Assembly: GCA_964019155.1 (NCBI GenBank)
Contig: OZ025245.1
Location: 11,341,961-11,405,960 of the forward strand
Origin: Osedax fenrisi
Taxonomy: Eukaryota; Annelida; Polychaeta; Sabellida; Siboglinidae
Length of the DNA: 64,000 nt
Direction of reading: 5' to 3'
A program made the translations under genes and the position numbers. The notes under the pieces were generated by a model. That model made no database searches, was not told where the DNA came from, and worked only from the letters and a program-made list of their open reading frames with translations. This document shows, one piece after another, positions 1 through 12,084 of the stretch; within the stretch, counting starts at the first letter, position 1; the number at the start of each line of letters is the position of its first letter.

Positions 1-1472
1 TATATATATATATATATATATATTAGTTTATATAATATTATATACTTAACGATGACCAAGATGACTTCAGATGTCGACTTCGGCGATATATCCCGACATA
101 TAAATGCATTTACATTATTCATATTTTGTTATGCTAGATAATTGCATAAATATACAAGGACACAGTTATTCGCCAATTGATGACATCATATTATAACGGA
201 TATTATTACATGTATGCAATTGTATTTAATTATGTACACATTGCTATGATATATTCATAGGAACTATATATTTATATATATATATATATAAGCATACATT
301 CATGTATAATTATATCACTACATCCGTTACACGGAGAATTTTTCGATGGAATATACTTCTAATTATATATATTTTAAAAGCACATTGGTACCTCAGAAGG
401 TTAAGAAGTCAGACCAGAAGATCGTATGTTTTCTATATAATTAGTTTATATAGAATATTTAAATATCATTCGGATAAATAAATAAGACTTAACATAATAT
501 TTGTAAGTATATATAATAGTTAGTGAACAAATGGCCAGCTTTCAGTATACCTAGTTTAACAAGATAACACGTATTAAAATAAATTAGATATATGTGTAAT
601 AAGTAATACATTCGTCTAAGATACTCGATGGGATGAAAGGACTCTACCGAAATAATAAAAAAAATATCAAAATAACTATATATATACATACATACATCCC
701 ACTCTATTGCATTTCTAACCCTATATTCTCTATTACGAACACGTGATCGATGGCTGGCAGCTGATTGGATAGTACAGTTCCGTATGTGCGTATCTCCGTA
801 TAGATCTGCACGTCGGGTTGTACCTCAGTGTTCCAATAACCAGAATCACGTTAGTGTTTATCTCATAGGTATAGAATATATTCTATACGAGTACCATGCT
901 TATATGATTCATATATGTGATAATAGGGGACGTGAGGGTATTTTGGTCAGTGCGGGGGTTTTGGTCAATGCGAAAATTCGGTAAATGGAGATAGTTATAC
1001 AAAATGTACATTGATGAAATATAAGTTGTTAAAGTCGTTAACTTATTTATATTTATAAATTTCAACAAAAAAAATATGAATGACAAATTATCGATTGTTA
1101 AAAAAATAACCTACTTATTAATTAAATAAATAAAGACAACTATAAAGAAAACATTAACGCAACAAACTAAAATAAATTGGTTATATTCTATTATATTATA
1201 TGCTGTATATTCTATAGAGGTTATAATATTATAGATTATATAATATCATATATAATAATGTAATATAATTAATATAGCGTATAACATCAATATGTATTTA
1301 GATATATCTTGTACAAATATATGTATTTTTACTTGAACAGTTTTATAACGAAGTGGATTTGCTAATTTTCGTATATCTAAAACATATAACATGCTTGCTC
1401 TAAAAAATCCTTGATTAGTATTCTCTAATAGTGGCGTATTCGAATGTCTGACTCTACTAAGGGTGTCACAGT
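1..1472. other. AT-rich interval, no gene seen
   Basis: The window opens in a (TA)n tract (1-22). The rest is AT-rich DNA with a shorter (TA)n near 270-290. Open frames at 489-689 (-), 784-984 (+) and 883-1086 (-) show no family motif, no domain and no splice context, and their composition does not stand out. I see no exon, RNA gene or defined repeat here. The block at 720-960 is somewhat GC-richer but I could not assign it. Confidence 0.5.
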
Positions 1473-1745
1473 GTGATTAAAAGTGTGGAGGATATCTCAG
1501 ACTCATCAATTATTACCATATACTTTGCTAAGAAGATAACTCTACAATATCACTTGTATACATCTATAGAATGCTTAATAATATTGACTTGTATTGGTTT
1601 GCACAATACAAATCAATGTTGGATATAATTATACAACAAAGACTATAGAATAAATATATTATTTATAAAGAATAACATAATTTATAGATCTTAAAAGTGG
1701 GGGGGGGGAATATTATATAATATATCCCCCATCCTTCCCTTTTAT
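1473..1745. repeat. dispersed repeat B, copy 1
   Basis: This block and 45492-45880 share sequence throughout: a start at GTGATTAAAAGTG, then TATCTCAGACTCATCAATTA and ACCATATACTTTGCTAAGA, a TTGTATTGG..GCACAATACAAAT..ATGTTGGATATAAT middle, and an end with AGATCT, a G-run and CCCCCATCC. The copies differ by small indels and one insertion. No coding capacity is visible. The family is unknown; it may be a non-autonomous element, since its edges agree between two unrelated sites. Confidence 0.75.
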
Positions 1746-1796
1746 GAGGCGCCTAGACCGTACATTAACACACCCACATAATACGCCCACCACCAG

Positions 1797-1967
1797 GAGG
1801 TATCGGTCACGTGGCGAACCGCTATAGGGAAGAAGTGGGCACCGCGTAACATTACGGTGCGATGTTACTGTCGTGATGACTACGGAAGTAGACGGCCCTA
1901 TCACATGATCGGCTGGGCGTTGTCCGAGGAGGAACAGTTCTGGACGTACAGACTCGCCTGCGTTATG
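1797..1967 (+). CDS. candidate symmetric exon, unknown protein
   Basis: A GC-rich island in AT-rich DNA carries a 57-codon frame from a possible acceptor (CACCACCAG, ending at 1796) to a possible donor (ATG|GTAGCT). The length is 171 nt, phase 0 at both ends. The translation starts EVSVTWRTAIGKKW and ends EEEQFWTYRLACVM, with a CYC in the middle. It is mostly polar with several Trp and Arg. I do not recognise the family. A frame on the opposite strand is also open here, so strand and reality rest on composition and borders only. The donor is weak. It follows repeat B directly but is not part of it, because the second copy of B lacks this block. Confidence 0.35.
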
Positions 1968-1971
1968 GTAG

Positions 1972-1972
<1 letters not shown>

Positions 1973-2015
<43 letters not shown>

Positions 2016-2037
2016 CGTATATATATATATATATATA
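1973..2037. repeat. (TA)n microsatellite
   Basis: Near-perfect TA dinucleotide array with one ACG interruption at about 2015. It begins a few bases after the donor of the candidate exon at 1797-1967. Long Tyr/Ile open frames across it are artefacts of the repeat. Confidence 0.95.
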
Positions 2038-2039
2038 GC

Positions 2040-2775
2040 GTATATTCTTAGCGAATTTGTTTTTATTAAATACATTTTTTTTTTCATATAATTTATAATT
2101 CGAAAATACTATTTATTTATTTAATAGCGTACATATTCTAAAAAAGCACGCTACGCGATTACTTTGTATACTATACACACTATAGATACATTAAAACAAT
2201 ACAGGATACATTAGTACAATGCGGATAGATACATTAGAACAGTTGGGCACACGCGTCGTATACTAAACGCAAACATACTCGAGATCTTACATTGTGTTTA
2301 CAGATTACGTATTTGATTAGAGTTTGTATTTCGAATTTGGATGTTTAATCGTAAGGTATTCTATGTTTAGTGAATAGTTGTCAATTTTAAATATTTATAA
2401 ATACAATATTACGATATAACAATAATTAATTATATCGATAAGTTTTATATAAATATTTAATTTGATGTAATATAACTTAATTAGATAACTTAAAATAGAA
2501 TATTAGCTCTATGATTATTTATTTAATAAATATAAATAAATAAAAATGATTTCAATTAATAATACCGAATAACATAGTATGTCTTGTGAAATACTATTCA
2601 TGTACAGCTAATTCAGACATCCCGATAACTTATACTTTTTACGAGTGCTAGTTTGGTTTTGTACCCATATGTAAAATAATCTCAAATCTCAAAAATACGA
2701 TATCTTATTTTGTCTCGAGTCTGAGTAATAGGGTATTAACTATATTATTATATTTAAGTACTATATTAGTAGTTA

Positions 2776-2829
<54 letters not shown>

Positions 2830-3300
2830 CTTATATCGTTGTATCAGTATCATATGAAGTATATACATATAATGTTATTTTTAGAATTTTACATATTAAT
2901 AAATCTGTTTTTATTTTATTAAGTTTCATTATGTCGACCTAGATTGGTTGATACGTTTCCCCATTAATGAGACACATCAATTGAAATAATAAAATTATCA
3001 GCATTTCTGACCAATATAGGAAAAAATTGGGTTTTTTTTTAATTCATTTTTTTGTATCTAAAATTAATATAATTTATATTTTTATAAAGCTCTTTAAATT
3101 CTATAATATAAGTTAAATGTTGGTTTTTACAAAGATAACAAAATTATAGTACGAATTAATAATTAATAATTTATAAGTTATCTCCTCCATGTTAAAATTA
3201 CTATCTCTCCATGTTAAACTTTAATGAGGTGAAGCATCTCCAATAATTAATTTTTAATTGTGTTATTGTATTCAATTTATTATGCTATATAGTTCATACA
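2040..3300. other. AT-rich interval with repeats
   Basis: This holds a (TA)n tract at 2776-2827 and, at about 2995-3130, a segment that recurs in inverted orientation at about 35115-35260 (shared core around ATAATATAAGTT and AAAGCTCTTTAAATTCTA, and a CCAATATAGGAAAAA.TTGGG-type edge). No exon or gene was recognised. Confidence 0.5.
2995..3130 (+). repeat. dispersed repeat C, copy 1
   Basis: It matches the reverse complement of 35115-35260 over roughly 130 bases with indels, including AAAGCTCTTTAAATTCTATA and the CCAATAT..AAAAATTGGG edge. There is no coding capacity and the element class is unknown. Confidence 0.6.
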
Positions 3301-3425
3301 AAATGGATAATGCAATATTTATAACAAATGTACCGAGCCGAACCGGATTAGTGAACATGATCCTGCTATTGATCTAATGGTATGTAAAACATTCACTCAG
3401 TTCATTAATAATATGTAGATTTCAG

Positions 3426-3494
3426 GTTGTATTCTATGTAGGTGTATTATGTTGCACATATTTCCTGTCCTGTTATTGGCAGTATGTTGTACAG
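3426..3494 (+). CDS. candidate 69-nt exon encoding a membrane segment
   Basis: ATTTCAG ends at 3425 and GTATTT follows at 3495, enclosing exactly 23 codons in phase 0: VVFYVGVL, then CCTYFLSC, then YWQYVVQ. The peptide is hydrophobic enough for a membrane helix. About 50 bases upstream a short frame ending ..EHDPAIDLM at 3379 is followed by GTATGT, a good donor, and would splice in phase 0 to this block. Its acceptor is unclear. The VQ| phase-0 end resembles the end of the candidate exon at 15852-15968. No family is recognised. Support is splice borders, symmetry and composition. Confidence 0.35.
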
Positions 3495-3707
3495 GTATTT
3501 GTATTTTTATTCCGAGATAACCATTTTTAGGATGTAGGCATCCATTTATTTCATCTAGTGATTTGGGTTTGATAGTAGAAGCAGTTATAACAATCTAACA
3601 CAAAATTGGTGACATTTCTCTAGTTTACATACTTTGATCTGTATGTATAACATCGATTATATATACTTTACATTTATAAATATGTCTTACTTCTTTGTAA
3701 TGTTAAT

Positions 3708-3710
<3 letters not shown>

Positions 3711-3761
<51 letters not shown>

Positions 3762-3762
3762 A
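3711..3762. repeat. (TA)n microsatellite
   Basis: TA array with one TT interruption. No other feature overlaps it. Confidence 0.9.
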
Positions 3763-4478
3763 TGCATAGGTATTATGTTGATGTTAAGGCGTAATAATCT
3801 GAGTTATTTCTGAGTTATAAGAACTATATATTGGTGGTTTATCGAGGATGTATTGGAAGTATGTTAGCGAATGTACAACTAGCTCTTCTCGACTATACGG
3901 ATTTAGATTCGTTATATTATACTTATATATATGTATATATATTGATTAAATGAGTTGTAATAGTAACTATTATCATTATATAAGAGTTATATTAACTCTT
4001 ATATTTAGGTTATTTATTTCACAACCACGTCTTTATAATTTTATGGAAACGATTCGATTTATAATTTCAATTATGTATTATAATTTATAATTAAAAATGT
4101 GTATTAACATTTATAATTAAAATGTTGCACTCGAGTTAAAATTGAAATATTCTTAAATTATAATTTATAATTTCAGTTCTAATTTTACTTTACACGTTCA
4201 ACCTATACGTTTCATTGCCTATATACGTTAATAATGCATAACACATCACCCTCCTCCATCACCCGTACAACCTACCTCTTACATGTTAACTTTTCCTATA
4301 CCCACCATGTTAATCATGAAATTACAGTTGCATATGAAACCAACCATTAACATTTTTTTACATACATAATAATAAGATAATAAACCCTTAAAAGCCAAAT
4401 ACCGGATACGAACTTCATAACGCGTATACCCATGTAGGTTAACATGTAAACATGTATACATGTACACATGTAGGCATA

Positions 4479-4628
4479 ACCCTACCCATCTCCCCCGTAC
4501 GACGTACGTAGCCCACCTGCAAGACTAGCGACCCGTGTGTCAAACGGTACATAGCCCTACCCACTCCCCCGTACGACGTAGCCCACCTGCAAGACCGGCG
4601 ACCCGTGTGCCAAACGGTACATAGCCCG
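4479..4628 (+). repeat. tandem duplication, about 75-bp unit, two copies
   Basis: The block CCCTACCCA(T)CTCCCCCGTACGACG..TAGCCCACCTGCAAGAC..CGACCCGTGTG.CAAACGGTACATAG occurs twice in tandem, about 4481-4554 and 4555-4628. The second copy runs into the candidate exon at 4582-4716. The first copy therefore duplicates the 5' part of that exon with its acceptor, and it also translates in the same frame (PTCKTSDPCVKRYIA). Confidence 0.85.
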
Positions 4629-4716
4629 AACCGGTACGCACACCGTAGCGTTCGGGTTCCAGTGCCGCTGTAAGACCACGTACCGATGCGCCACCGAAAC
4701 CAAACATCGGATCAAC
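4582..4716 (+). CDS. candidate symmetric exon, cysteine-rich
   Basis: A GC-rich, CpG-containing island (4480-4720) holds a 45-codon frame between an AG (GACGTAG, ending at 4581) and a GTTAGT donor at 4717, phase 0 on both sides. The translation begins PTCKTGDPCAKRY and continues through FQCRCKTTYRC to KHRIN, giving five cysteines in a C-x5-C...C-x-C-x5-C pattern, as in small secreted disulfide-rich domains. I cannot name the family. The 5' third is duplicated just upstream. The GTTAGT donor also closes the ABCA nucleotide-binding-domain exon near 62.67 kb, which supports a real splice site. No signal peptide is in this exon. Confidence 0.45.
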
Positions 4717-5653
4717 GTTAGTATACGACTACGTACAGTGTATGTGTGTGTGTGTGTCGTACAGACAGTGGAATGGTCTGTAATGATAAGTATTGTATAT
4801 CTTAATATGTACTATGCTATACTATGTTATCGAAATATACTATATATATATATATATATATATAAATATATGACGCATAATCAATATAACTAGGCTATAC
4901 TTATTATGGCTACGATATAATGCAAAATACATTTTCTATATTAATATTTACTATGCTATACTATTTTAATCGAAATATACTATATATTAATTGCACTTTT
5001 CAATAAAGAATTCAGTCACAACTTTTAACCACACGTGAACTCCAATGTCTCCTCAATTTGATAAATCACTCAACCGTTAACTATATATGTACCTATAGAT
5101 ATACAACTATTATATAATTTGAAAGCTAATCTCTCCATATGATTTAAATAATTAACGTTTAGATAAAGTAAGCTCAAGGCTAATAATTTAAATAATATTA
5201 CATATATATAGAGTTAATTCCCTTGTCCTTTCACGAATAGATTACTGTTCTTCAATCCTTATCAATATTTCATTATCCTCTCTCTATCCCCTAAATCGAG
5301 TTATTCGTTCATCAATCCGTACAACATATAACCTACGTATTCAAGATAAATCTTCTACTTCCTCATACCAACACTTACCTCCATGGTTCACATTTAACAA
5401 ACGCTTTGCTTATCGCAATACTATCTATTATTCATTTCTCAATATACTCTTCAAATTGCCAATAAACTGTAATGGATGATGATATATGTTCTATAAAAAT
5501 ATAGTTGTACATAAAAGTATACTTGATTACATTTCCTAATTTGTTTGTTAGTCATTATTTAGGTATATATAATATATATTCAGTTACCTTTAACAAGCTG
5601 GTGATATATCGCATTAAACAATCACGCTTAAATCCCAACCTCCCCTCGCACAG

Positions 5654-5772
5654 ACCTATGACGTAACCGCGTTCGACGAACATGGGCCCTACGTATTCGG
5701 CTTCTGTAAACCGTTGCTAGGCGACCCCAGCCACGACAGGGAACAACAATGGCTACGTTACGATGACTTGAT
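5654..5772 (+). CDS. candidate exon, unidentified
   Basis: This GC-rich block sits between CCTCGCACAG (ending at 5653) and a possible GTAGGG donor at 5773. The phase-0 frame reads TYDVTAFDEHGPYVFGFCKP, then LLGD, then a polar tail ending WLRYDDL. The pattern of Tyr/Phe, a single Cys and PL is loosely like a strand of a mannose-6-phosphate-receptor-homology domain, but one exon cannot establish that. In-frame ATG TAG follows at once, so this could also be the end of a gene. A GGGTGAGGGTGAA segment follows it and recurs beyond the element at 5818-6147. Confidence 0.35.
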
Positions 5773-5817
5773 GTAGGGTGAAGGAGGGTGAGGGTGAAGG
5801 GGACCGATAGTTAAACA

Positions 5818-6147
5818 CATAGAGCTAGAGAGAAATAGAGTTGTAATACTTAATGCCTGACAGCGTAAGCCAAAGGCGGAAAGCGGAATTAAAAAATCAG
5901 CCATCTTGCTGACCAAATATAATATTCTTATGATCATAACTTTTTTATTAATAACTATATCAAAAAATTAAAATATGATACTTATATTACTTTTTTATAC
6001 TCTTTCCAATGGTATTAATAATATTTTTCTAGCTACACAATAAAAAACAAATAGGTCAAATCCGCCATGTTGCGGTGATCAAATTAGATTGAAGCTTTCC
6101 GCATGTCAGATACATTGTTTACTACTCTATTTCTCTCTAGCACTATG
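5818..6147. mobile_element. inverted-repeat element (MITE-like)
   Basis: The ends are inverted copies: CATAGAGCTAGAGAGAAATA at the left and, read on the other strand, CATAGTGCTAGAGAGAAATA at the right, continuing into GAGT.GTAA and ..TGACA.GCGGAAAGC. The similarity extends to inner blocks (CAGCCATCTTGCTGACCAAAT left, the reverse complement of AAATCCGCCATGTTGCGGTGATC right), with no open frame. About 330 bp, typical of a non-autonomous DNA transposon. No clear target duplication was found, but both flanks carry GGGTGAGGGTGAA. Confidence 0.7.
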
Positions 6148-6353
6148 GGTGAGGGTGAATGGTACCGAGGAGATGGTTGTCTATCAATAACGCCCGCGTA
6201 CACTTTACCTACACTTAACGACGTAGTACGTAGTAATACATAGTACGTTATATGTCGACATATCTACGACGACATATATGTAAGTCATACCATGAACGCA
6301 ATAAACATCGACACATTAGGTATGCATTATCCGAACTCTGTATCTCCTTCATA

Positions 6354-6400
<47 letters not shown>

Positions 6401-6778
6401 GACGAATGCACCTCGGAAACAAATATCTTTCTCGTAATCGTGTTTCGTAAAAGGTAATACCTAAATAAATGATAATCATAATTATGTCGATAATTAATAG
6501 CAAGAATATTTATTAATTTGCATATTAAAACACGTGAAAACCGCTCATTATATTCCAGACGGTAACTAAAATCATACTATACTATTTCTAAATATACACA
6601 CATATGTCCCGTCCGTATTGTTTGTAAAGATAACCCGCACATGTATATTCACATAGGACTTAATTATCTACACTGTATAGATATATCTTATATTTAGGAT
6701 CATTACTGTTACTGAACTAGGTAATTTAAAATATAATACCTATAACTATAATTGTTAAATTTGATCGATTGTATCTAC

Positions 6779-6832
<54 letters not shown>

Positions 6833-7480
6833 CGCTATCCTATATTCTATTCAAGATATGCAAGTAACATTAATTATCTATTGTTTGTTTTAATGTCAAG
6901 ACTATCGGTACTTTATTATTTATAATCCATATTAATATATTATCGCCCTTATTAATATTCGTATTGTTTCGTATTACACATTGAAATATAAACCGCATTA
7001 TTTATATATAATATACGTAATAAACATATATAATGAAGGTTATTGAATATTAAATACAATAATTATACACATATCACCAGTATACTACCACGTTATAGAA
7101 TACATGACTATAACAATGCCATTAACGTAACGTTATGTATATAATTATTACAATGAATTTAATGTCGAACCAATATGAAATATGTAAATAATGAATATAA
7201 TATATTAAATTTAAATTGTATAGAATTAATAATGTAAATATTTAATAAATTAAATGGAATACAATTTGTTGAAATATTTATTTATTGTAAAAATCTTTAA
7301 AATATAATAATAATATAGTGAACTAAGTTATACTATTTCTATATAACTATGTTATATAACTATGTACTTCTTAATAAGTCTAAATATATCTTATTACTTT
7401 ATAATATAACATATAAATTATAAAAAGAGGTATATTAAGTAGTATTCTCTACTATGTATAATAAATTCCGATAACTATTT
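6148..7480. other. AT-rich interval, no gene seen
   Basis: This contains (TA)n arrays at about 6357-6400 and 6785-6828. A short GC-richer block at 6150-6320 has a 29-codon open frame but no convincing splice borders. Nothing else was identified. Confidence 0.5.
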
Positions 7481-7489
7481 TCTTTCTTT

Positions 7490-8910
7490 TTATTCCGTTT
7501 CAAATGTTGACATATATAATTTAAATATCACTTTAAAATCTGCATACCCTCTTGATCGTCTTCCTATTTATTTATTTCATAATCTTGCTTCTTTTCTAAT
7601 ACCTTTTATATCAACTGTTGTTAAAAGTTCTCTTAGACCTGGCAAAATACTTGATATTTTAAAGGATGCAGTATTTATATAACTTCTAAAAAATCATAAT
7701 CTCGATAAATAAATATTATGCAATTATAGAACATGGTTATATATAACATGGTTATATATTGAAATATCACAATGTTCCTTTATTAGTAAAATTATAGATA
7801 CAATTGTGACCAAACAATTAAATAATTATTTATTACATTTTAATATTCTTAATCCCAAACAGAATGGGTTCTAAAATTTCATAGTACGGAAACTATTTTA
7901 ATTTCTCTAACTATTATATTTTATATTATATTATTATGACTATTGATAATAACAATAGTATACAATTATTACTTCTCGATTTATCATCAGCTTTTGATAC
8001 AATTAAGAATGATTTATTAATTGCTCGCTTACAAATTAATGGGTTATCTAATACTGTTTTATAATGGTTTATATCGTATCTTCAAAATAGATATTTTTCT
8101 ATAAAAATTAATAATGAATATTCATCTAAAAAATTACTTAGTCATGGTGTACTACAAGATTCAGTACTTGGTCCTATATTATTCTCAATTTATCTGTTAC
8201 TCTTGATTTACATTTTCCGCCAGTTACCTGATATTAATTATCATCTTTATGCGGATGATTTACAAATTTATATTGAACTACCTTAACATTATCTTCCATC
8301 TGATAATTATTCTTTGTTGACTTTTTTTATGGCCTTAAAAAATTGGTGTTTACAAAATAATCTAATGTTAAATATGACATCTCTTATTAATTGTTCTCAT
8401 GTTAATTCCATTTTTCCTCCAATAATTGTTGATGGACAAATTATTTCGCCAATAATTCTGTTAAAAATCATGGTTTTATTTTGATAGTTAGCTAAGTTTT
8501 ATCGATAAGATCTCAAGTGTATGTCGATCTTCTTTTTGTAACTTACATAAAATAAAAACTATTTGAATTTGTTTACCTGATAATATTTGTAAGCTCTTTA
8601 TTGCATCTTATAAGCTCCTATCTTGTATTGAGTACTGTAATTATGTATATCACGGACTTTCTTTATATTCTATAAATTGCATAAAGTTACACGGTATTCA
8701 GTACGCTTACTATTTCGCATACAATTATTTGATCACGCTTGCACTTCCGAAAAATGATATATCGTAAAATGGTTATCTGCTAAACAGCGATCAATATACA
8801 ACATTATTATGATTGTTTATAAATTCATATACATTAAATCACCTACATATTTAAAAAATGTGCTGACATATTTTACAGCTTATCATTTTTACATCCCATT
8901 TATTATGTAT
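7490..8910 (+). pseudogene. CR1/L2-type LINE reverse transcriptase, decayed
   Basis: Conceptual translation in shifting frames follows the order of a non-LTR reverse transcriptase. An N-terminal block (AYPLDRLPIYLFHNL, then a L.PFIS..V.SSLRPGK block and LLKNHNLD) lies at about 7540-7710. LLLDLSSAFDTI lies near 7968-8010, the VLQDSVLGPILFS palm block near 8145-8190, YHLYADDLQIY with the catalytic DD near 8240-8275, and a C-terminal segment with CIEYCNYVYHG near 8625-8655. Stop codons and frameshifts occur throughout, so it is a dead copy. There is no endonuclease region. Motif style fits the CR1/L2/Jockey group rather than RTE. Confidence 0.85.
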
Positions 8911-9985
8911 ATTATATTAATTTCTCAATATTTTTTTTCAATATAATTAATTTAAATCAAATAAATAATATATTTCTTATTTATAAAATACACCATCAAC
9001 ATTTGTTTTTTATAACATAATTAATTTAAATCAAATAAATAGTATATTTCTAAAAATTCTAGTAATTTTATTTCATATGGAGAATTCATAGAATATACAA
9101 TAGTTGTATATTTATATTTAAAAAATGGTAAAATCATTAATTTCTCATTACAATATAAGTATAATTAATTATAACTGATTATATATGACTATAATAAATA
9201 ACTGTACGTAAATAATATATATATTGTTGTGAAATTGTATTGTATAAATTGCATTAATAAAATATATATATTTAGTTATTTATATTTTTTATATTTTTTG
9301 TTTGTGTTAATATTATAAATAAGTATATACAAATATTCATTTATACCAAGTTTTATTTATAAAAGTTAAACTTCTTCATTTTTCTAGCTTCCCAATCCGA
9401 TATTAATACTTTCATATGTAATATGTTGTAGTATTCAAACTGTATATTTAGTTTCAGATGTTGATTCTTCGTGTATTTTTTGTAACATTTTAGAATTACA
9501 TAACGGTTGTTATCCACCGTGTCCGATTGTTCTATTCTATTTATAGATTTTATTTCTTCTTGACTTCTACGCTTTCCGTTCCGCTGAATTATTTCATATT
9601 TTTTCTAACTAGATATAATTTCCTACGTTTTGTAATATGTTCATTATTACTTATACGTTTTCTATTTCATTTGGTTCTAGTAGTATAATCACTATGTCTA
9701 CTATTAGATATATTCGCAGATATGGGTACCGTATAATGATCGATAATCTTACATCTATAGGAATACGGTATTAGGGTTCTTCTAAACGCTGGTGGTGTAC
9801 AGTAATACAACGACTGTTTACTATCGGATTTAGTCGTTCTACTGACATTACGAGACCGACTCTTGACTATACATTTAGCTGGGGCTAGAAGATAAAAGAT
9901 ATATATGTAAGTATTTAGAAAGAAATTATCTCGGATTTGCCATCCTAAATAATAATATCGAAGTAAATAAACAGAAGAGCCCATG
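8911..9985. other. AT-rich interval, no gene seen
   Basis: At least two similar short segments (about 8935-8970 and 9010-9045, ATATAATTAATTTAAATCAAATAAATA) suggest a local tandem duplication of about 70 bp. The open frame at 9667-10011 (-) has no domain or splice support and sits beside the foldback element. No gene is called. Confidence 0.45.
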
Positions 9986-10386
9986 GATGAATCATGAATT
10001 GCATGAGTCATGAATTATTAACATTGATTTCGATAGAATTAAACTTTTATTAGAATTACACAATCAGTACGGTTATGAATAGCGAAATAGAACTTACAAT
10101 GAAAGAATCGAGGCGATCAAGAAGAATGGGGAGTTTTAGGTAGCAAGAGGAACACTGTACGCAAGTTTATACCGAGGAGTAGAGTTTAGCGAGAAACGAA
10201 TCCGAAAATAGTAATAATATCCGTATACACTGTGTCTCAAAGCATCTACTGCTCACCACGAAGATATACTTACAGCGTATCATAGATTAACCCATGGATA
10301 AACCTATATCATGTATGAGTCACGAATTATTATCATTAATTTCGATAGAATTATACTTTTATTAGAATTACACAATTATTACGGTT

Positions 10387-10587
10387 ATGGATAGCGAAAT
10401 AGAACTTAAAATGAAAGAATCGAGGCGATCAAGAAGAATAGGGAGTTCGAGGAAGCAAGAGGAACACTGTACGCAAGTTTATACCGAGGAGAAAAGTATA
10501 GCGAGAAATGTATCCGAAAATAGCAATAATATCCGCAAGCTTGCTAGCACAATGTCTCAAAGCATCTACTTCTCACAACGAAGATAG
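10387..10587 (+). CDS. conserved short ORF in foldback subterminal unit
   Basis: A 66-codon open frame (MDSEIELKMKESRRSRR start, KLASTMSQ near the end) with high charge and likely helical character. Homologous frames occur in the other left-arm units and, on the opposite strand, in the right arm (11833-12084, -). The versions differ mainly by substitutions and in-frame codon gains or losses, such as HCTQ against HEQ, while units 1 and 3 have picked up stops or shifts. I recognise no domain. It may be a remnant of an element gene copied with the arms, or a chance frame in a GC-richer repeat. Confidence 0.35.
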   Translation: MDSEIELKMKESRRSRRIGSSRKQEEHCTQVYTEEKSIARNVSENSNNIRKLASTMSQSIYFSQRR

Positions 10588-11832
10588 ACTTACAGCGTAT
10601 CACAGAAGAACCCATGGATAAACCTATATCATGCATGAGTCACGAATTGTTATCATTAATTTCGATAGAATTATACTTTTATTAGAATTACACAATTATT
10701 ACGGTTATGGATAGCGAAATAGAACTTACAATGAAAGAATCGAGGCGATCAAGAAGAATGGGGAGTTTGAGGAAGCAAGAGGAACACGAGCAAGTTTATG
10801 CCGAGGAGAAGAGTTAGCGAGAAAGGAATCAGGAGATAGCAATGATATACACATGCATAATGTAGCAAAGCATCTACAGCTCATCACGAAGATAGACTTA
10901 CAGCGTATCACAGAAGAACCCATGGGGTAACCCATATCCTGCAGGAGATAACGAAGTAGCATGAGTAAGCAATATCTAGAGTGAACTCGAGTGTATGCTA
11001 AGTTAATACACTTGAAATAAGCAAACAGGAGATTACAGCCTAACTGAATATATAGAAGAATACGTAAAATTAGGTAAGAGTGAAGTAATGGAACTTACTA
11101 GTGGACAGAAGAGATCACGAAGGAAGAGGAGGAGGAGGAGGAGGAGTATACAAGAAGAACGGTATACGATAGAAGATGTATATGTTAACTGATTAGAAAG
11201 AAGTGAATGAGGATATGTCAGCCTAAAGAATAATGCTTGCTGTAAAATTCACCTCATGTAGTTAAGAGCGTGAATTTTACAATGTTATCGAAGCGGAATG
11301 AAACAGAAGAGAACGTACGTCGTACGGAGTGAATTCAGAGAAGTGGAATAAAGAAACAAGGATAATATATAATTGAATACTAATTATTTAGTTATGAATT
11401 GAAAATCTGGCATACAAATTTCATGTTTAACTCCGCTTCGATACAATCGTAAAACTATCGGTACGTTCACTAAACGAGGTGTGTTTTATTCTAGAATTCT
11501 TTGTTAGGCTAACATCTCATTGTGAGCTTCTTTCTAATCAGTTAACATATCCATCTTCTATCGTACACCGTTCTTCTTGTATCCTTCTCCTTCTCATAAG
11601 TGATATCTTCTGTCCATTAGTTGTAAGTTCCATAACTCCACTCAAATATAATTTTAATTTATTCTTCAATATATTCAGTCAGGCTGTCGAATTAATTTCC
11701 CGTTTCGCTTATGTCGTGATTATTAACTTAGCATCCACTAGCGTTCACTCTAGATCTTGCTTACTCCTGCTACTTCGTTATCTCCTGCAGGATATGGGTT
11801 AACCCATGGGTAATCTGTGATACGCTGTATGT

Positions 11833-12084
11833 CTATCTTCGTGGTGAGCCGTAGATGATTTGAGACATTGTGCTAGCGAGCTTGCGGATATTATTTCTAT
11901 TTTCGCTTCTCGCTAAACTCTTTTCCTCGGTATAAACTTGCTCGTGTTCCTCTTGCTTCCTCAAACTTCTAATTCTTATTAATCGCCTCGACTCTTTCAT
12001 TGTAAGTTCTATTTCTCTATTCATAACTGTACTAATTGTGTAATTATAATAAACGTATAATTCTATCGATATCAATGTTAACAA
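11833..12084 (-). CDS. right-arm copy of the foldback ORF
   Basis: An 83-codon open frame on the minus strand. From its internal MNREIELTMKESRR it aligns along its length to the + strand frame at 10387-10587, including RKQEEH, QVYTEEKS, NIRKLASTMSQ and a terminal SPRR. The upstream N-terminal extension lies in AT-rich flank and is probably not coding. Function unknown. The ORF is read toward the loop, as in the left arm, as expected from the inverted arrangement. Confidence 0.35.
   Translation of the reverse strand: MLTLISIELYVYYNYTISTVMNREIELTMKESRRLIRIRSLRKQEEHEQVYTEEKSLARSENRNNIRKLASTMSQIIYGSPRR

Noticed and set aside
1713..2087. A 124-codon minus-strand frame.
   Set aside because: Half of it is a TA repeat (Tyr/Ile run). 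The GC-rich half also has an open + strand frame with splice-like borders, which I prefer, at low confidence.
9667..10011. A 114-codon minus-strand frame.
   Set aside because: No domain, no splice context, low-complexity parts, and it runs into the foldback element.
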